DNA from: Spirochaetaceae bacterium
GTDB lineage: Bacteria > Spirochaetota > Spirochaetia > Sphaerochaetales > Sphaerochaetaceae
Direction: 5' to 3'
Length of the DNA: 9,787 nt
Assembly: GCA_016649775.1 (NCBI GenBank)
Contig: JAENWY010000064.1
Location: 1 to 9,787, forward strand
Positions 1 to 6,207 of the stretch are shown here, in pieces (the first letter of the stretch is position 1; each line of letters opens with the position of its first letter). A program made the position numbers and the translations under genes. The notes under the pieces are model-generated. The model saw only the letters and a list, made by a program, of their open reading frames with translations, had not been told where the DNA came from and made no database searches.

Positions 1-23
1 AAAATTTTAAAATTCTGACAGTT

Positions 24-1394
24 TTAGTAAGCTTTTTGTTCTTCTGTAATCTTTAACTTTTTGATACCCATCCAATCTACTTTAAAGTAATAGATAATAA
101 AGATGATAGAACTTATTGACCAGGTAATAGGGTAAGCAGCAAATAAGATTCTAATATCTCTATGAATACTAAGTGCTACCACAATAAATATTACTCTAAA
201 TATACACCAAATAGAGAACATTACGACCATTGGTACAATTGATTTCCCTGCGCCTCTATATAATCCTGCCATAACATGGGATAAAGCCAAAAATACAAAG
301 AATGGAAGAGTTAAATAGGCTTTACTAAGACCAACTGCTAATACTTCAGGGTTTTTACTAAAGAATGTTAAAAGAGTAGGCATAAATACATAAAGTATTG
401 CACCAATTGATTCAGAAAGAACCATTGCAGTAATAAAACTAAATCTAGAAGCTTTCTTAACTCTATCATATTCACCAGCCCCTAAATTTTGGCTTGTAAA
501 AGTTGTAATTGAAAGAGCAAAACTAGTAATTGGAATAAATACAAAGCCTTGTATTCTTATATATGCACCATTACCTGCCATTGCAATAGAGCCGAAGGAG
601 TTAACACTTGCTTGAACAAATATATTTGCAATTGATATTACAGAATTTTGTAATCCTGATGGAATACCAATAGAAAGAATTTGCTTTAACATATTTTTAT
701 TAAATCTAATTTCTTTAATATTTACTCTAAATAGATCATGTGATTTAAATAATATTTTATAGGATAATATTGCACTTACGGCCTGTCCAATAATAGTGGC
801 ATATGCAGTTCCTGCAATACCAAATCCCAAATATACAACAAAAACGATATCTAATATTATATTTATTAAAGATGCAACAATCAGGAAATAAAGAGGATGC
901 TTACTATCACCCATAGCTTGAAGAATACCTGCAGCACTATTATACATAATAAGACCACTGATTCCTAAAAAATATATTTGAATATAGGTTTTAGCCCCTT
1001 CATATACATCATCTGGAGTACCCATTAAATGTAGTATAAAGGGCGTAGCAAAATAACCTGCAATAGTTAATATAACACTACTTACTAATGCAAAGGCTAC
1101 TGCGGTGTGAATTGCTAGTTTAACATTTTCTGGTTCATTTTTGCCAAAATATTTTGATATTACGACACCTGCACCAACAAAAATTCCTGCAAATAACCCG
1201 ACTAAAAGAAAGATTAAGGGGCCACATGAAGTTATAGCGGCAAGGGCTTCTTTGTTAACAAAATTTCCTACAACAAGTGAATCCACAGTGTTATATAATT
1301 GTTGGAAAAGATTGCCTAAAAAAATTGGAATTGCAAAAGCAATAATAATTTTACTTATTGACCCGCTAGTCATTAACTTTGTACTTTTTTTCAT
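24..1394 (-). CDS. MATE family efflux transporter (DinF/NorM-like)
   Basis: This 456-residue integral membrane protein is predicted to export cationic drugs or other small organic compounds in exchange for Na+ or H+. The length fits the family (about 440-480) and the hydrophobicity pattern fits 12 membrane helices in two homologous halves (about residues 15-210 and 235-435). Visible family motifs are QQLYNTVDSLVVGNFV (31-46), GILQAMGDSKHPLY (156-169), SQNLGAGEYDRVKKA (301-315) and GLYRGAGKSIVPM (377-389). The substrate cannot be read from sequence. The ATG at 1394 is the first in-frame start, but no good Shine-Dalgarno precedes it; Met8 is an alternative and also lacks one. It follows the terminator of the SPFH gene, so it is probably transcribed on its own. 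The stop is TAA at 24-26, and no terminator is visible in the remaining 23 bases. The family call is firm; the subgroup is inferred. Confidence 0.95.
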   Translation of the reverse strand: MKKSTKLMTSGSISKIIIAFAIPIFLGNLFQQLYNTVDSLVVGNFVNKEALAAITSCGPLIFLLVGLFAGIFVGAGVVISKYFGKNEPENVKLAIHTAVAFALVSSVILTIAGYFATPFILHLMGTPDDVYEGAKTYIQIYFLGISGLIMYNSAAGILQAMGDSKHPLYFLIVASLINIILDIVFVVYLGFGIAGTAYATIIGQAVSAILSYKILFKSHDLFRVNIKEIRFNKNMLKQILSIGIPSGLQNSVISIANIFVQASVNSFGSIAMAGNGAYIRIQGFVFIPITSFALSITTFTSQNLGAGEYDRVKKASRFSFITAMVLSESIGAILYVFMPTLLTFFSKNPEVLAVGLSKAYLTLPFFVFLALSHVMAGLYRGAGKSIVPMVVMFSIWCIFRVIFIVVALSIHRDIRILFAAYPITWSISSIIFIIYYFKVDWMGIKKLKITEEQKAY

Positions 1395-1412
1395 GATTAT
1401 TAACTAAAATAG

Positions 1413-1441
1413 AGCATAAAAGAATAACAGTAAAGTATGAA
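1413..1441 (-). promoter_or_regulatory. Weak candidate promoter for the MATE gene
   Basis: On the minus strand, TTCATA (1436-1441, 4/6 match to the -35 consensus) and TATGCT (1413-1418, 4/6 match to -10) are separated by 17 bases. Transcription would begin near 1406, giving a leader of only about a dozen bases without a Shine-Dalgarno. This could mean near-leaderless expression, or the match could be chance in AT-rich DNA. Confidence 0.25.
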
Positions 1442-1486
1442 AAGTAGATATATTTGAAATATTGCTCATTTTTAATTAAAAAAAAT

Positions 1487-1513
1487 ATAGAAGAGCCTTT
1501 TGACCCTTCTATA
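1487..1513 (-). terminator. Rho-independent terminator of the NfeD-SPFH operon
   Basis: The arms TATAGAAG and CTTCTATA are perfect inverted repeats. In the minus-strand RNA the stem extends inward through G-U and G-C pairs to about 12 pairs, closed by a short A-rich loop, and is followed by a run of about eight U (the A-run just below 1487 on the plus strand). It lies about 35 bases beyond the SPFH stop codon. A small AATATC-GTG-GATATT hairpin (about 1521-1535) sits between the stop and the terminator. Coordinates may be off by one base. Confidence 0.85.
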
Positions 1514-1546
1514 GTATATAAATATCGTGGATATTATATTATGAAT

Positions 1547-2503
1547 TTACTTAATTATTGGTGTATTTTTATCTACAAACATATCTTTAATACCACCAAG
1601 ACTACTTAATACACCACTAGTTTCATATGGCATATAAATCATCTTATTATCTTTACCGCTAGCCATATCCTTAAATGTCTCAATATATCTCATAGCAATA
1701 AGGTATTGAGTGTATTCCTCTTTATTATCTAAAGCAAGTTTAACAGCTTCAATAGCTTTTGCTTCACCTTGAGCTCTTAATATAGATGCTTGTTTATCAC
1801 CTTCTGCTCTATTGATTAAGGCTTGTTTAAAACCTTCTGCTTTTAAAATTTCAGATTGTTTTTCACCTTCAGCTTTTAAGATTGCAGCTCTTTTTTCTCT
1901 TTCAGCTCCCATCTGTTTTTCCATCTGTTTTCTAATATCTTCAGGTGGAATAATATCTTGAAGTTCAACTCTATTTACTTTTATGCCCCATTTATCAGTA
2001 GCCTCATCAAGAATTGCCTGTAATTTACTATTAATGGTATCACGGCTAGTTAACGTTTCATCTAGTTCTAATTCACCAATAACATTTCTTAGTGTTGTTT
2101 GAGTTAGTTTTTCAATGGCAATTGGATAATTAACAATCTCATAAATGGAACTCTTTGGATCCATTACTTGGAAATAGATAACAGCATCAATTGCAACTGT
2201 AACATTATCTTTTGTGATAACATTTTGTTTCGGATAATCTAATACCTGTTCTCTTAAATCAATATAATGAGTATTAGCTACAATTACTTTTGATTCACCT
2301 ATTTTATCAGTAATTGGTCTTAATTCAGGAACTGATCTAGCACTATCTAAAAAAGGAATTATAATATTAAAACCACTTGGAAGTGTTTTATGATATTTAC
2401 CAAGTCTTTCTATAATCATGGCCTTAGCTTCTGGAACGATTCGTATACCTGAGAAAAGAACTATAACAATTAAAACTGCAATAACAATTAGTATTATGTT
2501 CAT
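1547..2503 (-). CDS. SPFH/stomatin-prohibitin family protein (QmcA-like paraslipin)
   Basis: This 318-residue membrane-anchored scaffold protein belongs to the family linked to flotillin-like membrane organisation and quality control. Residues 2-18 form a single N-terminal membrane helix. The SPFH domain covers about 20-200, with the conserved stretches KQNVITKDNVTVAIDAVIYF (92-111) and RNVIGELELDETL (139-151). Residues 208-251 form four 11-residue repeats of the type I-L-K-A-E-G-x-K-Q-x-x, the coiled-coil region typical of these proteins. A C-terminal segment (about 262-312) carries the family-typical MIYMPYETS (288-296). Between FLDSAR and YIDLREQVLD there are about 20 extra residues (57-79) relative to E. 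coli QmcA as I recall it. The ATG overlaps the stop of the upstream NfeD gene (ATGA), with AAAGGA six bases upstream of the start. The SPFH-NfeD pairing is a known conserved arrangement and supports joint function in the membrane. The exact cellular process is not known from sequence. Confidence 0.95.
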   Translation of the reverse strand: MNIILIVIAVLIVIVLFSGIRIVPEAKAMIIERLGKYHKTLPSGFNIIIPFLDSARSVPELRPITDKIGESKVIVANTHYIDLREQVLDYPKQNVITKDNVTVAIDAVIYFQVMDPKSSIYEIVNYPIAIEKLTQTTLRNVIGELELDETLTSRDTINSKLQAILDEATDKWGIKVNRVELQDIIPPEDIRKQMEKQMGAEREKRAAILKAEGEKQSEILKAEGFKQALINRAEGDKQASILRAQGEAKAIEAVKLALDNKEEYTQYLIAMRYIETFKDMASGKDNKMIYMPYETSGVLSSLGGIKDMFVDKNTPIIK

Positions 2504-2922
2504 CTATTTTCCTTTGTAACAATCAGCTTGTTACCATCTATTTGTACGATAATGATTCTTTCATCTTTATCGATAGTTGTATTTTCATTGCATCTTGCTT
2601 GCCAAATTGAGCCATTCATTTTTACAGTACCTTCAGACTCTGAAATGGTACTATTTGCGATGACAATATTGCCAATTAATAAATCTGTATTAAACTTTGT
2701 ATGATCTTTTTTATAAATAAGAGGTTTTAATTTGATGAAAAATATTAGAAATGCAATGAAGAATACTATTAATTGTATTAATAGACTATTAGTTATTAGA
2801 GAAGTTAACCAACCAAAAATTGCACCAAATGAAATTGACATAAAGGCAAATGTCGGAGTTATCAATTCAATGAAAAAACATACAATAGCAATTATAATCC
2901 AAATATAAGCTACACTAATCAT
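2500..2922 (-). CDS. Short NfeD family membrane protein
   Basis: This 140-residue protein has about three membrane helices (roughly 4-24, 26-44 and 46-66) followed by a soluble C-terminal domain (about 78-138) that fits the NfeD OB-fold. It carries the typical G-x-V-x-x-N-G-S-I-W-Q-A pattern around 98-109 and ends in a hydrophobic strand. It lacks the N-terminal ClpP-like protease domain of long NfeD proteins, so it is the short form that accompanies SPFH proteins (compare E. coli YbbJ next to QmcA). It probably binds or anchors the SPFH oligomer encoded by the next gene; this is inferred from family and gene order. The ATG at 2922 is preceded by a strong AGAAGGAG, and the gene ends in TGA overlapping the next start by four bases (ATGA), indicating translational coupling. 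It is the first gene of its operon. Confidence 0.9.
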   Translation of the reverse strand: MISVAYIWIIIAIVCFFIELITPTFAFMSISFGAIFGWLTSLITNSLLIQLIVFFIAFLIFFIKLKPLIYKKDHTKFNTDLLIGNIVIANSTISESEGTVKMNGSIWQARCNENTTIDKDERIIIVQIDGNKLIVTKENR

Positions 2923-2928
2923 AATAGA

Positions 2929-2936
2929 CTCCTTCT
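2929..2936 (-). promoter_or_regulatory. Ribosome binding site of the NfeD gene
   Basis: AGAAGGAG on the minus strand, six bases upstream of the ATG at 2922. It fixes this start codon. Confidence 0.8.
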
Positions 2937-2942
2937 ATATAA

Positions 2943-2971
2943 AGTTTAATCTCAGTAAGGATTAAAGTCAA
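2943..2971 (-). promoter_or_regulatory. Candidate sigma-A type promoter of the NfeD-SPFH operon
   Basis: On the minus strand TTGACT (2966-2971, 5/6 match to -35) and TAAACT (2943-2948, 4/6 match to -10) are spaced by exactly 17 bases. The start of transcription would fall near 2936, just before the ribosome binding site. The GntP terminator lies immediately upstream, so the pair has its own transcription unit. Confidence 0.5.
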
Positions 2972-2997
2972 GAATATAAAAAAAAGGTAAGAAAATA

Positions 2998-3030
2998 AAA
3001 AAGGATTCTGCTAGAAGCAAAATCCTTTTT
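2998..3030 (-). terminator. Rho-independent terminator after the GntP permease gene
   Basis: In the minus-strand RNA the arms 3030-3017 and 3011-2998 form a 14-pair stem: AAAAAGGATT against AATCCTTTTT, one U-G pair, then UGC/GCA. The loop is five bases (3012-3016). The descending arm runs into a U-rich tail. It lies 22 bases past the permease stop. The A-rich ascending arm could make it act on plus-strand transcripts too, but no plus-strand gene is present. Confidence 0.9.
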
Positions 3031-3052
3031 GTATCTAAAATTAATTATAAAA

Positions 3053-4426
3053 TTAGATTAAAAATAGTGATAGAAGCCAGATACTTATAATTGCAACAAC
3101 ACCCATAATAAGAGTAACTGTTGTTTGTGTTTTATAACCATCTTCAGCTGATAATCCACCAAACTTAGTTACAACCCAGAAGTATGAATCGTTTGCATGT
3201 GATACTGTCATAGCACCAGCTCCGATAGCAAGAACTGTTAATACACCAGCCATTTGAGAATTTAAACCTAGAAGATTCATCATAGAACCTGATTCAGCAA
3301 TTGATCCCATTATACCAGCTGTAGTTGTGATTGCAACTGTAGATGAACCTTGAGCAGATTTTAAAATTGCTGCAACAAGGAATGGGAAGAATATACCAAC
3401 TGTAGCTAATACATCAGCATTTGCCTTCATATATTCTACAAATCCAGCTCCTGCAATAGTTTTACCTAATACACCACCAGCGGCAGTAATAAATAGGATA
3501 GGTCCAACAATCTTTAATGTATCATTAGTCATTGAATTGAAGTCAGCCATTTTACCGGAACTAACTAAAAGACCAATAGCAAAGAAAAGACCAATTGTTA
3601 AAGCAATAATAGGAGTACCAATGAAATTTAGTAGTGTACCAATTGCACCGGATGCACCAAATAAACTAGCAAATGAACCAGCTGCCATACAAACAATAGG
3701 AATTAAAATAGGAGCTAATGAACTAAATCCAGAAGGAAGGGATGTAAAAGAATTAAGTAATTCTTCATAAGTTTGACCTTGTACTTCTTCTAAATCTTCG
3801 CTACTTTTTACTCTTTTACCAACATTGTTTGCAAAAATCCAAGCTGCAATAAGAACAGGAATTGAAACAAGAGCACCCATACCAATGATACCAATGATGT
3901 TGGTGCCTATTCCCAGTGTACCAGCGGCTGCTATTGGACCTGGTGTAGGTGGAATAAATACATGAGATGTATATAAACCGGCAGATAGACAAACTGTCAT
4001 AGCAACTGAGGAATAATGTGTTTTTTGTTTTAAAGCCTTTCTTATTGGATCTAAAATAACAAAACCTGAATCACAGAATACAGGAATTGAAACTACCCAA
4101 CCCATGATTTCCATAGCTAAGTCTGGGTGTTTTGGTCCAACTAATCTAGCAACCATTTCTGCAAGTTTTAAAGCAGCACCGGTTTTTTCAAGGATTGTTC
4201 CAATTAAAGCACCAAGAATAATAACGATACCGATTGATTTAAAGGTTCCTGAGAAACCAGTTCCAATTAGTCCTGGAATATCATTTAATGGAATACCAGC
4301 TACAATAGCTAGTATTAATGATATTCCCATGATTGCAAGGAAAGGATGAACTTTCCATTTTGAAATTGCAAGAATCATAATTACGATTGCAATTACGAAT
4401 GTGATAATTAAGGTAATACCTGACAT
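3053..4426 (-). CDS. GntP family permease, probably for glycerate
   Basis: This 457-residue permease of the gluconate:H+ symporter family (GntP) takes up sugar acids across the cytoplasmic membrane. Length and hydrophobicity fit the family (about 12-14 helices). Signature stretches are IPVFCDSGFVIL (114-125), FIPPTPGPIAAAG (157-169), AAGGVLGK (315-322), KSAQGSSTVA (356-365) and SHANDSYFWVV (409-419). Annotation pipelines would usually call it a gluconate permease. The gene directly upstream encodes glycerate kinase and no gluconate kinase is nearby, so D-glycerate is the likelier substrate; this is inferred from context. The ATG at 4426 has GAGGAG six bases upstream. A 67-base gap separates it from the kinase gene, and a hairpin in that gap may tune expression. 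A strong terminator follows. Confidence 0.93.
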   Translation of the reverse strand: MSGITLIITFVIAIVIMILAISKWKVHPFLAIMGISLILAIVAGIPLNDIPGLIGTGFSGTFKSIGIVIILGALIGTILEKTGAALKLAEMVARLVGPKHPDLAMEIMGWVVSIPVFCDSGFVILDPIRKALKQKTHYSSVAMTVCLSAGLYTSHVFIPPTPGPIAAAGTLGIGTNIIGIIGMGALVSIPVLIAAWIFANNVGKRVKSSEDLEEVQGQTYEELLNSFTSLPSGFSSLAPILIPIVCMAAGSFASLFGASGAIGTLLNFIGTPIIALTIGLFFAIGLLVSSGKMADFNSMTNDTLKIVGPILFITAAGGVLGKTIAGAGFVEYMKANADVLATVGIFFPFLVAAILKSAQGSSTVAITTTAGIMGSIAESGSMMNLLGLNSQMAGVLTVLAIGAGAMTVSHANDSYFWVVTKFGGLSAEDGYKTQTTVTLIMGVVAIISIWLLSLFLI

Positions 4427-4432
4427 AAATCA

Positions 4433-4438
4433 CTCCTC
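4433..4438 (-). promoter_or_regulatory. Ribosome binding site of the GntP gene
   Basis: GAGGAG on the minus strand with a six-base spacer to the ATG at 4426. It supports this start and is the possible target of the intergenic hairpin described at 4466-4489. Confidence 0.75.
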
Positions 4439-4465
4439 ATTTAATAAAATATAATAATATGTTTT

Positions 4466-4489
4466 TAAGGAGGACAAAAGTCCTCCTTA
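4466..4489 (-). promoter_or_regulatory. Intercistronic hairpin between glycerate kinase and GntP genes
   Basis: A perfect inverted repeat, TAAGGAGGAC and GTCCTCCTTA around a four-base loop, forms a 10-pair GC-containing stem only five bases after the kinase stop codon. In the minus-strand RNA it is followed by AAAAAC rather than a U-run, so it is not a standard intrinsic terminator. It may protect the upstream message from 3' exonuclease, mark a processing site, or act in translation control, since one arm contains AGGAGG and the other CCTCCTT. The structure is plain; its role is inferred. Confidence 0.6.
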
Positions 4490-4493
4490 GAGC

Positions 4494-5618
4494 CTATTTA
4501 ATTTTTTGAGCCATTTCAATTAGATGCCAGGTTCTGAAAGCCGCATCTTCTGTTAGCTCTAGGGATCTTGCCATAGCTTGTGCTAAGGGCATTGCAGCAT
4601 TGGTAGTACTTACAATTGCAGAAATCCCATGATCGTACAAAACTTCTGTTTCTGAACCAATATCCCCAGCAAACGCAATAACTTCTAAATTATATTTAGA
4701 GGCTAGAGAAGCAACACCAACAGGTACTTTTCCTCTAACACTTTGTCCATCAATTTTACCTTCACCTGTAATTACAAGAGAGGAATCTTTTAATGATTCG
4801 CCTATACCAATTAAGTCTAATACTAAAGTAATACCGCTTTCTAATTTTGCTCCACAGAAACTGCAAAGAGCAAAACCTAGTCCACCAGCAGCACCAGCAC
4901 CAGCCATTTCTGCTACATCTTCTTTATTTGAAATTTTAGCAAAATGTCTAAGGCTTTTATCCATAACCTCAATAATTTGAGGAGTAGCGCCTTTCTGTGG
5001 TCCATAAATTGCACTACAACCATTTTCACCACAAAGAGGATTATCAACATCACAAGCAACTCTAATATTTGATTTAGCTAATAGCGGAGTTAGTTTTGAG
5101 TAATCAACACTATCTAATTCTTGTAAAGCTTTTCCATCAGGAATTAATTCTTTTCTATTCTTATCATAAAATTTTGCACCAAGAGCGGTTAGTAAACCAA
5201 TACCACCATCATTTGTTGCACTACCACCAATACCAATAATTAAGTCAGTACATCCATTTTCTAGTGCATGTAATAATAACTCACCAGTACCAAGCGTAGT
5301 TGTATTTAATGGATTCCTTTTATCTTCTGGAACCATAGGAAGGCCACTAGCTGTTGCCATTTCTATAACAGCCATTCTACCACGTTTTAAATAAAATGCA
5401 TCAACTTTCTCAAATAGTGGTCCATGAACTGGTATTGTGACTATTTCATCACCTGTTTGTTCTAGTGTATTAATTAAACCTTCACCACCATCTGCTACAG
5501 GATATTTATCACAAATAACACTTGGATTTACACGATGTATGCCTCTTTCTATAGCCCTAGCTACTTCTATAGAGCTAGCACTTCCTTTAAATGAATCTGT
5601 TGCGATTGTAACTTTCAA
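4494..5618 (-). CDS. Glycerate kinase, type 1 (GlxK/GarK family)
   Basis: This 374-residue cytoplasmic enzyme phosphorylates D-glycerate with ATP; GlxK/GarK members give 2-phosphoglycerate, which enters lower glycolysis. Length is typical. Family motifs visible are DSFKGS (8-13), VADGGEG (41-47), GTGELL (110-115), GGSATNDGG (131-139), CDVDNPLCG (189-197), GAGAAGGLG (240-248) and TGEGKIDGQS (284-293). No key motif is missing. The start is TTG at 5618-5616: it gives the expected N-terminus M-K-V-T-I-A-x-D-S-F, and AAGGAA lies seven bases upstream. The only nearby ATG (5635) is out of frame. A promoter with TGTTATAAT lies upstream at 5655-5663. The GntP permease gene follows, so the two likely form an uptake-and-phosphorylation unit for glycerate. 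Confidence 0.96.
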   Translation of the reverse strand: MKVTIATDSFKGSASSIEVARAIERGIHRVNPSVICDKYPVADGGEGLINTLEQTGDEIVTIPVHGPLFEKVDAFYLKRGRMAVIEMATASGLPMVPEDKRNPLNTTTLGTGELLLHALENGCTDLIIGIGGSATNDGGIGLLTALGAKFYDKNRKELIPDGKALQELDSVDYSKLTPLLAKSNIRVACDVDNPLCGENGCSAIYGPQKGATPQIIEVMDKSLRHFAKISNKEDVAEMAGAGAAGGLGFALCSFCGAKLESGITLVLDLIGIGESLKDSSLVITGEGKIDGQSVRGKVPVGVASLASKYNLEVIAFAGDIGSETEVLYDHGISAIVSTTNAAMPLAQAMARSLELTEDAAFRTWHLIEMAQKIK

Positions 5619-5625
5619 TTTTTAA

Positions 5626-5631
5626 TTCCTT
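5626..5631 (-). promoter_or_regulatory. Ribosome binding site deciding the TTG start of glycerate kinase
   Basis: AAGGAA on the minus strand with a seven-base spacer to the TTG at 5618. The family N-terminus begins at this TTG, and no in-frame ATG is available close by. Confidence 0.65.
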
Positions 5632-5654
5632 GCATATTAAAATATTTATAATAA

Positions 5655-5663
5655 ATTATAACA
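5655..5663 (-). promoter_or_regulatory. Extended -10 promoter of the glycerate kinase-GntP unit
   Basis: TGTTATAAT on the minus strand is a perfect TATAAT with the extended -10 TG motif. The -35 region 17 bases upstream (TATACG) is poor, as is common for extended -10 promoters, and may indicate dependence on an activator. The predicted transcription start is near 5648, giving a leader of about 30 bases before the TTG. Confidence 0.5.
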
Positions 5664-5677
5664 CCTTAAAAATTACA

Positions 5678-5699
5678 CGTATATATGTATATAAGACTA
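5678..5699. promoter_or_regulatory. AT-rich imperfect palindrome, possible operator upstream of glycerate kinase
   Basis: The stretch around TTACACGTATATATGTATATAA is an imperfect inverted repeat: 14 of 22 positions match its reverse complement. It sits just upstream of the extended -10 element, covering the weak -35 region, where a regulator could bind. No regulator gene is in the window. AT-rich DNA produces such patterns by chance, so this is a weak call; the coordinates are approximate. Confidence 0.2.
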
Positions 5700-5766
5700 A
5701 TTATTAAATTATTTATTATTATAAAAGACAATTTTGATTATAATTTCTGAATAATTAACTTTAATG

Positions 5767-5794
5767 TGTAAACTGGTCCCTATAAGTTGGACAC
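5767..5794. mobile_element. Lone IS3/IS150-type terminal repeat-like sequence (IS remnant)
   Basis: The sequence begins TGTAAACTGGTCCC and continues to AAGTTGGACAC. This resembles the ends of IS3-family (IS150-group) insertion sequences, which from memory read TGTACTG, then C-rich bases, then GTTGGAC. No transposase reading frame and no inverted partner end were found in the window, so it would be a remnant left by deletion or decay. It lies between the terminator of the RND operon and the promoter of the glycerate unit. The match is from memory and unverified. Confidence 0.4.
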
Positions 5795-5850
5795 AATAAA
5801 AACTTAATTATCCTAGAGAATATCTTATTTAAGCTAAGAGAAAAAGAAAT

Positions 5851-5879
5851 CCCTTAGCAATTTATTAAATCACTAAGGG
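5851..5879 (-). terminator. Rho-independent terminator of the RND efflux operon
   Basis: CCCTTAG (5851-5857) and CTAAGGG (5873-5879) are perfect inverted repeats. In the minus-strand RNA the stem continues inward through two G-U pairs and four A-U pairs to a three-base loop, about 13 pairs in all. It is followed by a U-rich tail (complement of AAAAAGAAAT at 5841-5850). It lies about 20 bases beyond the stop of the PG0541-like gene. Confidence 0.85.
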
Positions 5880-5898
5880 CTATTATTAATTTATTTTA

Positions 5899-6207
5899 TT
5901 ATTTCATTATCTCACTGCAGCCGTCGATACATCCAGCCTCTGTGCTAAATGCGCCAAGACCTTCAGAAGGAAATTCTGTTCTAAGTCTACTAATAATTTT
6001 AGTAAGCTTTTCAACATCCTTTTCTCCTACATAAAAAATATATAGTATATTGGTTTGTGGCCAAACAGGAGTTCCTAATTTAGGATTTGAAAATCCTTTT
6101 CCAATTACTGGATTGATAGCTGTGAAATGAGTTAGATCATTAGCTTCAATTAAATCAAGGAACTCTTCATCAAGTGCTCTTGATATCATGATTTCAATTC
6201 TTTTCAT
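5899..6207 (-). CDS. PG0541-type transporter-associated protein (PII-like)
   Basis: This 102-residue soluble protein has no signal peptide or membrane helix. It resembles the PG0541 family of small PII-like (GlnB-fold) proteins encoded next to RND pumps. Features that recall this family are an N-terminal strand KRIEIMIS (2-9), HFTAINPVIGKGFSNPKLGT (27-46), VWPQTNILYIFYV (48-60) and a helix around 62-79. The C-terminus carries CIDGC (93-97), a CxxxC pair that might bind metal or form a disulfide. The ATG shares one base with the RND stop (TAATG), and AAAGGAG lies 10 bases upstream, so translation is coupled to the pump. Its function is unknown. A ligand-sensing or pump-regulating role is an inference from the PII-like fold and gene order. 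The family assignment is from motif memory. Confidence 0.75.
   Translation of the reverse strand: MKRIEIMISRALDEEFLDLIEANDLTHFTAINPVIGKGFSNPKLGTPVWPQTNILYIFYVGEKDVEKLTKIISRLRTEFPSEGLGAFSTEAGCIDGCSEIMK

Noticed and set aside
1141..1407. Plus-strand open frame of 88 codons opposite the MATE gene
   Set aside because: It lies almost wholly inside a well-supported minus-strand gene and has no family resemblance. The other plus-strand frames (for example 3537-3770, 4104-4349, 5437-5625, 7375-7611, 7918-8148, 8263-8508) are rejected for the same reason.
1751..1882. Four 11-codon repeats in the SPFH gene as a DNA repeat or recent duplication
   Set aside because: The protein repeat (residues 208-251) is the normal coiled-coil periodicity of SPFH proteins, and the codons differ between units.
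4466..4489. Hairpin as an intrinsic terminator of the glycerate kinase gene
   Set aside because: The minus-strand RNA after the stem reads AAAAAC, not a U-run, so it does not fit a standard rho-independent terminator.
5783..5806. Short inverted repeat TAAGTT / AACTTA as a regulatory hairpin
   Set aside because: Only six AT-rich pairs with a 12-base loop, easily due to chance and overlapping the IS-like end.
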